The notes under the pieces are model-generated. The model was not told the origin of the DNA and made no database searches. It worked only from the letters and a program-made list of their open reading frames with translations. Source: CALKUP01 sp964492735 (lineage in GTDB: Bacteria; Patescibacteriota; Patescibacteriia; UBA9570; XYC2-FULL-38-9). Taken from it: 60,385 bases of DNA. The stretch spans positions 1-60,385 of the forward strand of contig CAZBLE010000006.1 of assembly GCA_964492735.1 (NCBI GenBank). The letters run 5' to 3'. This document shows, piece by piece, positions 1-7,506 of this stretch. Within the stretch, counting starts at the first letter, position 1. The number at the start of each line of letters is the position of its first letter. A program made the translations under genes and the position numbers.

Positions 1-508
1 CTTTGCTCTTGAGAAACTTATGCGTTCCTTTCCATCCATAGATGATGAGCTCATGTTGTGGCATGTAGTCGAGTCTTCCGACAACCGCTTGATGTTTTAC
101 CCAGAGCAGGAGCTGCGAGAATCGTATGTCGAGTATTTCCATTGCGCGTCGGAGTGCAAACAGCATTTTGTCTGAGTTGAAGATGTAGATGGAATTTGGC
201 TTGTTGAAAAAGGGGACGAGGGGCTTCAACCATTTCCGCGAGAACAATTCATATTCTTCTTCTGTCTGCGCCTGATCATTCTGGATAATCTTGTCGTGAC
301 TCACTGGGTTGAACCCTTGTTTGCTTTCTACGTATGCCACCCCGTAAGGTGGGTCTGTTAGCAGGAGATCAATCAGATCTCCATTCATGAGAGAGTGTAC
401 GTCCCATTGTTTTGTCGCATCTCCACAGAGCAGGCGATGATCACCGAGTCTGTAGAGGTCGCCTGGTTTAACTGATTTTTTTGGCTTTGTTTCCGGTAAG
501 TTTTTCAT
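1..508 (-). CDS. DNA methyltransferase, 3' end cut by window edge
   Basis: An open frame on the minus strand starts at the ATG complementary to 506-508 and runs off the window start without a stop, so only about the first 169 residues are visible. It opens with a Lys-rich stretch and then the segment KPGDLYRLGDHRLLCGDAT followed by LLTDPPYG. The TDPPY motif is the catalytic motif IV of N4-cytosine/N6-adenine DNA methyltransferases, and the LGDHRLLCGD segment is typical of phage- and ICE-borne members. It lacks the ParB-like domain of its neighbour. Its start lies inside the neighbour's 3' end (41 bp overlap in another frame), so the two are probably translationally coupled. Target sequence cannot be predicted, and no cognate restriction enzyme is visible. 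Confidence 0.85.
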   Translation of the reverse strand, partial: MKNLPETKPKKSVKPGDLYRLGDHRLLCGDATKQWDVHSLMNGDLIDLLLTDPPYGVAYVESKQGFNPVSHDKIIQNDQAQTEEEYELFSRKWLKPLVPFFNKPNSIYIFNSDKMLFALRRAMEILDIRFSQLLLWVKHQAVVGRLDYMPQHELIIYGWKGTHKFLKSK

Positions 509-1739
509 ACCTGTTAATGATTACTTGAATAAATACTGGGTCGAGTTCCACGAGATACGCAATGCGATTGAGTTGCTCGCACGCAATGAGTGTTGAGCCA
601 GATCCGCCGAAGCCGTCGAATACTCTGTCGCCAGGTTTTGTGCAGCGCCGCAACGGTTTCTCATGAAGCGTTGTTGGTTTTTCCGTTGGATGTTGGTACT
701 CATGACCGGGTAGTCGTTTTGCGAGCCAGATATTGAGCATATCTTCCACGTCTTCCATTGCACGATTTCCCGTTCCAACTTCCTTGTTCAAAATCTCATT
801 GAGATTATTGATTGGCGCAAGATATGGTGTTCCGCGTGTACCGTAGACACAAGGCTCATATACTTTGTTAAACGCGATCTGTGGTGTCATGTTGTGATTG
901 TTCTTGATCCATAAACACACTCGCTTGTTGTCGACTCCTACAGTGCGGTAGAGCTGCTGCACAACTCCGATCAGTGCTTCGTCTGACCACATGAATACAT
1001 GCCCGGATTCTTCAAGAATAGCTAGGCTGGCTTCAAGGGCTCTTTGCAGCCAGAGACTAAAGTCACTCAATGGCTTGTTGTCATTGACTTTAGTGCCACC
1101 GTATTTTCCTTTGGTGCTCACGCCATTGGAATAGTTGAGTCCAATATTGTAAGGGCTATCGCTATAAATCATGGAAACCTTCTTTCCGCCTAAAAGTCGC
1201 TTTGTGACCTCAGCATCAGTGCTGTCGCCACAGATTACGCGATGTCGACCAAGCTGAAACATGTCGCCCTCACGGACATTAGTTGTTTTTGCTTTTTCAA
1301 TTTCTTTGATTGTTTCAAAGTCGTCGTCTTCGACTTCAAGCGCGTCGTCCCAAATATTTGAGAGATCAGAATCGTCAAAGCCAACGTCGAGAAGGAGATC
1401 GACATCAAATTCTTTGAGTAGGTTGTAATCCCATTCGCCAGTATTGCGGTTGAGTCGTAGATTGAGTTCTTGTTCACGCTCAATCTCCGGAATATCTAAA
1501 TACACTACAGGAACTTCCGTGTACCCAAGTTCCTTCGCGCAGTGGAGGCGCATATGGCCACCGATGACTATATTAAACCGATCTTTGGCGCCATTCGCTA
1601 TAATCGGATCGATGAGTCCAAAACGGGTGATAGACTCTTTTAGGTTTGCAATCTGTTGATCACTCCAGTGACGTGGGTTGTATACGGCACTTTTAAGGTC
1701 AGTGATCACGACCTGTGTTGTTTGAATCGTTTGATTCAT
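468..1739 (-). CDS. ParB-like domain fused to DNA methyltransferase
   Basis: 423 residues. Residues 1-110 are a ParB/sulfiredoxin-like domain (NPRHWSDQQIANLKESI, then VIGGHMRLHCAKELG, the usual GxxR/H box). A linker of acidic residues leads to an amino-methyltransferase domain with HRVICGDSTD, motif IV as SDSPYNIG, HPTEKP and the SAM-binding FDGFGGSGSTL. This two-domain design is common in phages and integrative elements. The catalytic tetrapeptide reads DSPY rather than DPPY, so activity is uncertain. The product would methylate adenine N6 or cytosine N4 on DNA. Downstream it overlaps the second methyltransferase gene; upstream lie two dyads at 1744-1817 that may control it. Start chosen at the first ATG after those dyads. 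Confidence 0.9.
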   Translation of the reverse strand: MNQTIQTTQVVITDLKSAVYNPRHWSDQQIANLKESITRFGLIDPIIANGAKDRFNIVIGGHMRLHCAKELGYTEVPVVYLDIPEIEREQELNLRLNRNTGEWDYNLLKEFDVDLLLDVGFDDSDLSNIWDDALEVEDDDFETIKEIEKAKTTNVREGDMFQLGRHRVICGDSTDAEVTKRLLGGKKVSMIYSDSPYNIGLNYSNGVSTKGKYGGTKVNDNKPLSDFSLWLQRALEASLAILEESGHVFMWSDEALIGVVQQLYRTVGVDNKRVCLWIKNNHNMTPQIAFNKVYEPCVYGTRGTPYLAPINNLNEILNKEVGTGNRAMEDVEDMLNIWLAKRLPGHEYQHPTEKPTTLHEKPLRRCTKPGDRVFDGFGGSGSTLIACEQLNRIAYLVELDPVFIQVIINRYEKLTGNKAKKIS

Positions 1740-1743
1740 AGAA

Positions 1744-1817
1744 CTTATGTTTACTTAATTATGCAAACATAAGAGCATTTCCTTCTAGGAAGGTGTCAAA
1801 TATTTCCCTAGAAGGAA
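1744..1817 (-). promoter_or_regulatory. Two inverted repeats upstream of the methyltransferase pair
   Basis: Two perfect dyads sit between the unknown gene and the methyltransferase start. The first has 9-bp arms (CTTATGTTT at 1744-1752, AAACATAAG at 1765-1773). The second has 11-bp arms (TTCCTTCTAGG at 1779-1789, CCTAGAAGGAA at 1807-1817). On the minus strand a TTGACA box lies in the loop of the second dyad (1794-1799). No U-run follows either stem, so operators fit better than a terminator; this is inference. Confidence 0.5.
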
Positions 1818-1829
1818 AAAAGTGGAAAA

Positions 1830-2573
1830 CTATTTTTTTAAGATAGGAATGATTTTTTTCTTTCCTGATTGCCAGTAACCGTCCAAGAAAAATACTTCGC
1901 CAAACCCCGTTTTGTATAGATCAGAAATAGTTGCAGCACCTCGTTTATATCGATCATCCATGGAGATGTTTTTGACTAATGAGCTTCTTTTACCGCGTTC
2001 AGGGTCCTTACAATAGGTGTATAGCATTGCGAGATCAACCTCATTTCCAATATTATCGCAAAGATACTGCGCTGCTTTCGCAACTTGTGTTTTTGCATTA
2101 CCAAGCGCAATAATCTTCCCGTTAAAATGCAAGTTAGCCTTCTTACCTGATATAACAACCGAAGGTAAATCAATACTGGGTTTTTGGAAGTTCTGCTTCG
2201 GTGCTTTGTATACAACAGGCTGGAAAACAAATTTCGGCATGCTTTCTAGAATACCTCTCACAGCCTCTATTGCTGGCAACTGAAGTTGTGCAATTGACCT
2301 TGCAAATGCAGCTCTATTTTTTTGCATTTCTACAACCGCGGAGTTTTTAAATACTGCCTCCATCGGTATGACCATGCTATTACGAGCACTGAGTAAAGCA
2401 GATGCATTGAGTTTTTCATGCATACTCATTGCGTTCTTCGCGATCTCGTTGCTCATCTTTAGTAGCGGTGAATTTGCAAGAATTTCATTTGCAGACTGAA
2501 TTTTTATCACCGCAGAAGAAAGGGCGTCGATATCTGGAAATGTGGGAATGGGTATAACGATTTTGTTTGGCAT
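1830..2573 (-). CDS. Hypothetical protein of the accessory island
   Basis: 247 residues, not recognised. The N-terminal 125 residues are rich in Ala, Met and Ser and look helical, with no membrane segment. The C-terminal half is more ordered: residues about 140-247 contain a mixed alpha/beta stretch with ISGKKANLHFNGK, a run resembling a small DNA- or protein-binding module, and several Lys/Arg near the end (SGKKKIIPILKK). It is transcribed divergently from the LexA-like repressor, sharing the 2574-2688 control region, and is followed by the methyltransferase pair in the same direction. The context suggests an island gene repressed by the LexA-like protein; its role is unknown. Confidence 0.7.
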   Translation of the reverse strand: MPNKIVIPIPTFPDIDALSSAVIKIQSANEILANSPLLKMSNEIAKNAMSMHEKLNASALLSARNSMVIPMEAVFKNSAVVEMQKNRAAFARSIAQLQLPAIEAVRGILESMPKFVFQPVVYKAPKQNFQKPSIDLPSVVISGKKANLHFNGKIIALGNAKTQVAKAAQYLCDNIGNEVDLAMLYTYCKDPERGKRSSLVKNISMDDRYKRGAATISDLYKTGFGEVFFLDGYWQSGKKKIIPILKK

Positions 2574-2624
2574 GTTGAGTGAATCAATGTCCTGCTGATA
2601 CAGCAGTAATTATGAGACATAGTA

Positions 2625-2680
2625 ACCATTCGTCATTGAATGGTCAAGAGGTCTTGACCACGCTATTCAATAGGTATAGT
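2625..2680 (+). promoter_or_regulatory. Promoter and palindromic operator of the LexA-like gene
   Basis: A 20-bp palindrome TGGTCAAGAGGTCTTGACCA (2641-2660; 9-bp arms around GG) covers the -35 box TTGACC (2654-2659). The -10 box TATAGT follows at 2675-2680 (15-bp spacing), 8 bases before the start codon. A second dyad, ACCATTC (2625-2631) with GAATGGT (2638-2644), overlaps the first. The arrangement fits an autoregulatory operator that could also control the divergent gene at 2573. Confidence 0.7.
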
Positions 2681-2688
2681 ATGCATTT

Positions 2689-3348
2689 ATGCATGACGTA
2701 CAAAAAATATTACTACAACTCGCAAACGAGCATAATCTCGGAAAGCTCTCCTATGGTGAAATGAGCAAACTCTTAGAAAGTAAGCTGGGGCATAAAGTTC
2801 ATAAGCAAACAGCAAAGCATCATTTTCAGCAGCTATTAAAGCGCGGAATGCTCACAGGGAGTAAGGAGAAGGGTGATGTACGCCCATTATCCGTTGCAGG
2901 TTCTGGATTGTTGTTTTCTTTGCCCATCATGGGAAACGCGAATTGCGGTGAAGCGCTTGAGCTTGCAGAGGATAGAGTGCACGAGTATATGCAGATTTCA
3001 AAGCGATTGAGTCGCATTGAAAGTGAATCGCAGCTGAAGCGATTATTTGGTTTACGCGCTGTTGGTGAATCAATGAACGCCGCACAGATCGGCGAAAGTA
3101 AATTACCAATTGACGATGGCGATATTGTATTGGTTGATCCGAAGTTTAACGGTAGTAGTCACAATAAATACATGGTTGCTGTTATTGACGGAGCTGCAAA
3201 CATAAAGCGAGTTATGCACGATACAAAACATAATCGCGTTATTCTGCATTCCGAGTCAACTAAAAAATATTCAGACATCCATCTTCATAAAGAGGATCTA
3301 GACCATGTAATTTTCTCTGGTGAAGTTGTGGGTGTAATTAAAGCATAA
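2689..3348 (+). CDS. LexA-like self-cleaving repressor (S24 peptidase)
   Basis: 219 residues. An N-terminal winged-helix-like region (about 1-60, with KQTAKHHFQQLLKRGML) is followed by an S24/LexA peptidase domain. Visible catalytic features: nucleophile Ser128 in VGESM, general base Lys173 in NIKRVM, and a candidate cleavage site Cys86-Gly87 in NANCGE; UmuD also uses Cys-Gly, LexA uses Ala-Gly. Such proteins bind DNA until RecA filaments trigger self-cleavage. The start at 2689 lies 8 bases after the -10 box, giving a nearly leaderless mRNA. It heads a tight row with DUF2188, DUF2130 and the SIR2-like gene (5, 1 and 5 bp gaps), so DNA damage could induce the whole row. The regulon is inferred. 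Confidence 0.88.
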   Translation: MHDVQKILLQLANEHNLGKLSYGEMSKLLESKLGHKVHKQTAKHHFQQLLKRGMLTGSKEKGDVRPLSVAGSGLLFSLPIMGNANCGEALELAEDRVHEYMQISKRLSRIESESQLKRLFGLRAVGESMNAAQIGESKLPIDDGDIVLVDPKFNGSSHNKYMVAVIDGAANIKRVMHDTKHNRVILHSESTKKYSDIHLHKEDLDHVIFSGEVVGVIKA

Positions 3349-3353
3349 AAGAT

Positions 3354-3593
3354 ATGGCAAACTATACAGTGGGTAAAAATAAAGGAAGTAAGGATTGGGC
3401 AGCGAAACGTGATGGGGCAAAACGTGCTAGTGTTCGTGCCGCAACACAGCAAGAAGCAGAAAAAATAGCAAAGCTATTGTCTGCAAATTCAGGTGGTGGC
3501 GAGGTACGAATCAAAGGTCGCGATGGTAAGATTCGAGATTCGGACACTGTGAAGCCTGGGCACGAAAGTTCTGTGAAGGATAAAAAATATTAG
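3354..3593 (+). CDS. DUF2188 family small protein
   Basis: 79 residues, basic. The pattern GSKDWAAKRDGAKRASVRAATQQEAEKIAKLL followed by GGGEVRIKGRDGKIRDSDT matches the DUF2188 family, small proteins whose substrate and role are unknown but which often sit beside DNA-modification or stress genes. It lies 5 bp after the LexA-like repressor and 1 bp before the DUF2130 gene, so it is almost surely cotranscribed with both. A role as a small nucleic-acid-binding accessory factor is only a guess from the charge. Confidence 0.8.
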   Translation: MANYTVGKNKGSKDWAAKRDGAKRASVRAATQQEAEKIAKLLSANSGGGEVRIKGRDGKIRDSDTVKPGHESSVKDKKY

Positions 3594-3594
3594 T

Positions 3595-4833
3595 ATGAGT
3601 GACCAAACTATTCCTTGTCCAAATTGTTCATATGCTATACCAGTTACAGAAGCCTTATCTGGAAAAATTAAAAAAGAGCTTGAGGGGCATTATGCAGATA
3701 AATTAAAACAGAAGGATGAGCAACTTGCTCTTGAGAGGGCAAAAATTCAAGAAGAGAAAACTGCCATCGAAAAAAGGGAACTAGATTTTGATAAGGTAGT
3801 GAACCAAAAAATCGAAATAGAACGTATTAAAATATTGGAAGACACAAAGAAAAAAGTAGCCGAGGAGAACAAAGAGGAGATAGAAGAATTGCGTTTACAT
3901 AGTATTGAACAGAAGAATAAAATCCAAGAACTGCAATCTGCTGAGCTAGATCTTCGGAAACAACGAAATGCTTTAGAGCAAGAAAAACAGTCACTTGAAT
4001 TAGATGTACAACGCCGTGTAGACGTGGAACGGGATAAAATTTTTCAGGAGGCTAAGCAACAGGCTCTTGGTGAAACTGATTTGAAACTGAAGGAAAAAGA
4101 TAAGATGATCGACATGATGCGTAAGCAGATTGACGAAGCCAAGAGAAAAGGTGAGCAAGGCTCAATGCAAGTACAAGGAGAGGTTCAGGAGGATGAGCTA
4201 AAGGCCGCTCTATCGCAGGCATTTCCTGTAGATTTAATCGATGATGTGCCTCAAGGGACTCGTGGTGCTGACTTGGTTCAGACTGTGCATTCGCAGTATG
4301 GTAATAAGTTAGGTGTAATTCTATGGGAGTCTAAGAATACAAAAAATTGGAGTAGTGACTGGATTAAAAAGTTAAAAAGCGACCAAGGGCTTGTAAAAGC
4401 CGATTTATGTATTTTAGTTAGCCAAGTACTACCAAATGATGTGACAACATTCACAGCGGTTGATGGTGTATGGGTATGTCATTACAGGTATGCACTAGCA
4501 TTAGCTCATGTACTTCGTTCGCAGGTGCTAGAAATCGGCAAACTTAAAGATGCTATGGTTGGTAAAGATGAAAAAATGGAGATGCTATATGCTTATTTAT
4601 CTGGTCCACAGTTTAGAAATCGTGTGGAAAATATAGTCATGGCTTTTGGTTCTTTGCAAGAAGAATTAACTAAAGAAAGACGTTCAATGGAACGAATGTG
4701 GGCAAAACGTGGGAAGGAAATTGAAAAAGTAATGATCAATACAACAGGAATGTATGGTGATTTACAAGGAATTATTGGTGATAAAGTGTTGCCGTCGGTA
4801 GAGACATTGGAGTTGGCGGAAGGTGAAGATTGA
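3595..4833 (+). CDS. DUF2130 protein, predicted PD-(D/E)xK nuclease with coiled coil
   Basis: 412 residues. It begins with half a zinc ribbon (CPNC, residues 8-11), then a long Glu/Lys-rich coiled coil (about 25-205). The C-terminal domain (about 205-380) shows Asp226 in GADLV and Glu245-x-Lys247 in LWESK, spaced as in PD-(D/E)xK nucleases of the RmuC-like type. That places it among DUF2130 proteins, which are mostly uncharacterised. Catalytic residues look intact. The gene starts 1 bp after the DUF2188 stop and ends 5 bp before the SIR2-like gene, so the two putative effectors are coexpressed. A defence or DNA-damage-response nuclease is likely; the alternative is a structural DNA-end binding protein. 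Confidence 0.8.
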   Translation: MSDQTIPCPNCSYAIPVTEALSGKIKKELEGHYADKLKQKDEQLALERAKIQEEKTAIEKRELDFDKVVNQKIEIERIKILEDTKKKVAEENKEEIEELRLHSIEQKNKIQELQSAELDLRKQRNALEQEKQSLELDVQRRVDVERDKIFQEAKQQALGETDLKLKEKDKMIDMMRKQIDEAKRKGEQGSMQVQGEVQEDELKAALSQAFPVDLIDDVPQGTRGADLVQTVHSQYGNKLGVILWESKNTKNWSSDWIKKLKSDQGLVKADLCILVSQVLPNDVTTFTAVDGVWVCHYRYALALAHVLRSQVLEIGKLKDAMVGKDEKMEMLYAYLSGPQFRNRVENIVMAFGSLQEELTKERRSMERMWAKRGKEIEKVMINTTGMYGDLQGIIGDKVLPSVETLELAEGED

Positions 4834-4838
4834 TTTGT

Positions 4839-5903
4839 ATGGAAATTAGTAAAGAAATAATATTATTTGATGATGCAATAAAAAAATCTCGTCAATACAC
4901 AGAAGAAAAAAATTGTAGGAAGCCAATCCGTCTATTGTTAGGCAATGGTTTTACAAGAGCATATTATAATAATTTTTCTTATACTACTCTTTTTTCTGCT
5001 ATAAAAGATGAGAAGGAGAACGAGCGTATACAGCAGCTGTTTCTCCATTTTGGAACATCGAATTTTGAAGTAGTGCTACGCTCCCTGAAGGATGCTCAGT
5101 TTGTTTTTGATCTTTATGATGCTGATAAGAGTGCTGTTGTGGCAGACTATGAAAAGGTTCGTGATGCTCTGGTGGAGGCGATATTGAAAGTACATCCCGA
5201 AAAGACAAATGAGATCCCTGAGCACAATAAAAAAACGTGCTTTTCATTTTTGGATAATTTTAATGATGTATATACTGTTAACTACGATTTACTACTTTAC
5301 TGGACCTTACTGCAAGAAATTAATCCCAAGTTCGGAGATTATTTTTTTAGAGATGAGGATACTCCTTTAGCGCACTGCGAATATTTTGAAGATGGGGGCC
5401 TTTCAAAAAAACACGTTTACTTTTTACATGGTGCATTGCATTTATTTGTTAAACGTAAGGTTACAATCAAAAAAGTTTGGGGTAATACCACCCCCCTGAT
5501 TCACCAGATAAAAGATGAAATGGAGAATAATTATTACCCTCTTGTTGTAGCCGAGGGTGACAGTGAATCCAAGCTTGAACAGATCAAAGGTAATCCCTAT
5601 TTACATCATATGTATTCAAAGTTCTTGAAAATTGAAGGACAGCTTTTTTCATTTGGCTTTTCTTTTTCTCATCAAGATGATCATATTATTAGAGCTATCG
5701 TGAAGAATGCAGCACTGCGTCACTTGTGGATCGGCATCAGAGGGGATTTTGAAAAGGAAGAAAATAAGAGACTATTACAGTTAGCAAATTCCATGGTATT
5801 ACAAAGAAGTCAACTAGTAGGTGATGTAGATACCCAAACCAGAGGCCCGTTATCTATCCATTTTTATAATGCAGGCGATTGTGATATTTGGGGAAAGAAT
5901 TAA
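4839..5903 (+). CDS. SIR2-like (DUF4917) protein
   Basis: 354 residues from the ATG at 4839; a TTG at 4830 inside the previous gene is a weaker start. Motifs follow the SIR2-like NAD-binding fold: LLLGNGFTRAYY (Gly35-Asn36-Gly37), the segment FSYTTLF, YTVNYD (Asn148, Asp150) and FLHGALHLF (His197). This is the DUF4917 pattern. SIR2-like domains in bacterial anti-phage systems often consume NAD+ and stop growth of infected cells, and that is the inferred role here. It has no membrane segment. It follows a predicted nuclease by 5 bp in a LexA-controlled row. An alternative is a nucleotide-binding sensor subunit without enzymatic activity. Confidence 0.8.
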   Translation: MEISKEIILFDDAIKKSRQYTEEKNCRKPIRLLLGNGFTRAYYNNFSYTTLFSAIKDEKENERIQQLFLHFGTSNFEVVLRSLKDAQFVFDLYDADKSAVVADYEKVRDALVEAILKVHPEKTNEIPEHNKKTCFSFLDNFNDVYTVNYDLLLYWTLLQEINPKFGDYFFRDEDTPLAHCEYFEDGGLSKKHVYFLHGALHLFVKRKVTIKKVWGNTTPLIHQIKDEMENNYYPLVVAEGDSESKLEQIKGNPYLHHMYSKFLKIEGQLFSFGFSFSHQDDHIIRAIVKNAALRHLWIGIRGDFEKEENKRLLQLANSMVLQRSQLVGDVDTQTRGPLSIHFYNAGDCDIWGKN

Positions 5904-5904
5904 A

Positions 5905-6429
5905 TTAAACCCTATTTTCTTCTAATGCGTATATATACTCATTTTCCTTTTTTATCAAAATGATTGCAGTCCCATGACCACATTCAATGGTGTAACCATT
6001 TAGTTTTTTTTCACGAAGCATCTTCTTTAAAGAAGTGAAACGAATATTGTGGTGAATCCACATATCATCTGAGTTCAAAAACGAATCTGGTTCATTCAAA
6101 ATATATCCTGGCACATTTCCGCCATCTATTGCTTTTTGGCATCCCAGACACTTCATCCCATATTGGTCGTACCACATGATGCTGCGCATAATAAGGTGAC
6201 CGCACATACGACAATCAACACCATTTACTTCAACCTCAAAACCTTGTGGTTCTGTTAAGAGTCGCTTTTTTCTATTCTTGTCTTCCTGATCAATCTTTAT
6301 GAGGAGTTTAAAGAAGTTCACTAAGTTATTTCCATCTTCATATGCCTCCTGTCGATTCGTATATTCCTTACCTTGTAATCTACTGAGTTCAATGAACTCA
6401 TCAATGTGCTCGTCGGTGATTTTAGTCAT
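5905..6429 (-). CDS. Zinc-ribbon hypothetical protein
   Basis: 174 residues, not recognised. The first 60 residues are charged and helical. The centre has CRMC and CLGC pairs 18 residues apart, a zinc-ribbon arrangement, and the C-terminal part includes LREKKLNGYTIECGHGTAI. It is convergent with the SIR2-like gene, its stop only 1 bp away, and closes the accessory island. It might be an antitoxin-like or regulatory partner, but nothing in the sequence proves it. Confidence 0.7.
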   Translation of the reverse strand: MTKITDEHIDEFIELSRLQGKEYTNRQEAYEDGNNLVNFFKLLIKIDQEDKNRKKRLLTEPQGFEVEVNGVDCRMCGHLIMRSIMWYDQYGMKCLGCQKAIDGGNVPGYILNEPDSFLNSDDMWIHHNIRFTSLKKMLREKKLNGYTIECGHGTAIILIKKENEYIYALEENRV

Positions 6430-6568
6430 ATTATTTATATTAGGGGATTATGTCTATATTACGCCACATTCACCCTGGGCTAGTCTAGTTATAATATAAA
6501 CCAAAAACGAGACAGGAAAGTATTCCTTTTTATACTGTCCCAAATGTCTCATTTCTGACCCAGCAGTA

Positions 6569-6598
6569 TTGTTGGTAACTATCCAAATACGCTATACT
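6569..6598 (+). promoter_or_regulatory. Promoter in the gap after the island
   Basis: A TTGTTG box (6569-6574) and a TATACT box (6593-6598) are 18 bp apart. The predicted transcript start is about 6605, only some 65 bases before a terminator hairpin, with no open frame between. Confidence 0.5.
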
Positions 6599-6604
6599 GT
6601 CCCC

Positions 6605-6673
6605 ATTGGCCTGAGGTTCTAGACCCATACGGTCAGCATAAAAGAAAAAGCGCCTTCAAAGGGCGTTTTTTTG
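6605..6673 (+). ncRNA. Candidate small RNA of about 70 bases
   Basis: The stretch between the promoter at 6569-6598 and the hairpin at 6646-6672 has no start codon with a usable frame but does contain short complementary segments, for example GACC (6622-6625) with GGTC (6631-6634) and flanking CTGA/TCAG. It could be a free sRNA or a terminated leader of the ccdA-like gene. The fold resembles no family known to me; a tRNA remnant was considered and rejected. Confidence 0.3.
6646..6672 (+). terminator. Intrinsic terminator before ccdA-like gene
   Basis: Stem GCGCC/GGCGT extended by A-T pairs, loop of 7, followed by a run of seven T. It lies upstream of the ccdA-like gene and so ends the short transcript from 6605. 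Confidence 0.7.
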
Positions 6674-6701
6674 TGGTATGATATTCAGTGATACGAACAC
6701 T

Positions 6702-7442
6702 ATGAACACCACCTTAATTATCCCTGCATTTTTTGCGGGCCTCCTCATGTTTCTTGCGCCGTGCACACTGCCACTTGTGCCTGGCTATTTGGCATTTATT
6801 GGTGGCGGCGCTGCGGCGGAACACAAAAAATGGAATATTTTTTGGAATGGTTTTTGGTATGTCATTGGATTTAGTGTCGTGTTTGTATTTCTTGGAAGTA
6901 TTGTTGGATTATTTGGAGCGACTATTCGATTAGATCAACGGCTCTTACTCGGGAGAATTGGTGGGCTGTTTATTTTTCTGTTTGGCGTATTTTTAGTTGG
7001 TGGCTCACAATGGCGTTTTTTACAGTGGATGAATGCGGAAAAAACAGTGCATATCAAAAATCTTCAACCAGGCAAACCGCTTTCGTCATTTTTATTTGGC
7101 GCGACATTTGCAATTGGCTGGACTCCATGTATCGGGCCAATACTCGGTTCTATTTTATTACTTGCAGCCACTTCAACGACAGTATGGCAAGGGGCGGGAT
7201 TACTGGCTGTATTTGCCATGGGTATGGGATTGCCATTTTTACTTCTGGCTGCAACTGCAGATGTTGCAATCAAACGATTGCGATATATCTACGCTTATTT
7301 ACCAATAATACAAAAAATTGGCGGCTTGTTTTTGATTGTCCTAGGACTTTGCATGATGGCTGGGTATATGGATGTGTGGAACAGGGTGCTATATAGCGCA
7401 TTTGGATTCATGCGTTATGAACGGTTGATTGATTTTTACTAG
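6702..7442 (+). CDS. CcdA-like thiol-disulfide electron transport membrane protein
   Basis: 246 residues with six predicted membrane helices. The two redox motifs of the CcdA/DsbD-beta family are visible: APCTLPLVPGY near residue 20 and GWTPCIGPILG near residue 145. The protein would carry reducing equivalents from cytosolic thioredoxin across the membrane to extracytoplasmic thiol proteins. No cytochrome c maturation genes are near, so the partner is more likely an exported thioredoxin-like protein. Start chosen at ATG 6702, because the upstream ATG at 6678 lies inside a TATGAT -10 box (6677-6682). It stands alone, followed after 64 bp by the CorC/HlyC-type gene. Confidence 0.88.
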   Translation: MNTTLIIPAFFAGLLMFLAPCTLPLVPGYLAFIGGGAAAEHKKWNIFWNGFWYVIGFSVVFVFLGSIVGLFGATIRLDQRLLLGRIGGLFIFLFGVFLVGGSQWRFLQWMNAEKTVHIKNLQPGKPLSSFLFGATFAIGWTPCIGPILGSILLLAATSTTVWQGAGLLAVFAMGMGLPFLLLAATADVAIKRLRYIYAYLPIIQKIGGLFLIVLGLCMMAGYMDVWNRVLYSAFGFMRYERLIDFY

Positions 7443-7506
7443 CATCGTTCACAATACCGCTTTTTTAGCGTATGATGTATGAGTTGCTATTAGCTATTTT
7501 CCATCT

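Noticed and set aside
1..6430. Intact prophage
   Set aside because: ParB-methyltransferases and a LexA-like repressor are phage-like, but no capsid, terminase, integrase or lysis gene is visible.
6605..6645. tRNA 3'-end remnant suggested by GGTTCTAGACC
   Set aside because: The T-arm does not pair (only two base pairs) and no acceptor stem can be drawn.
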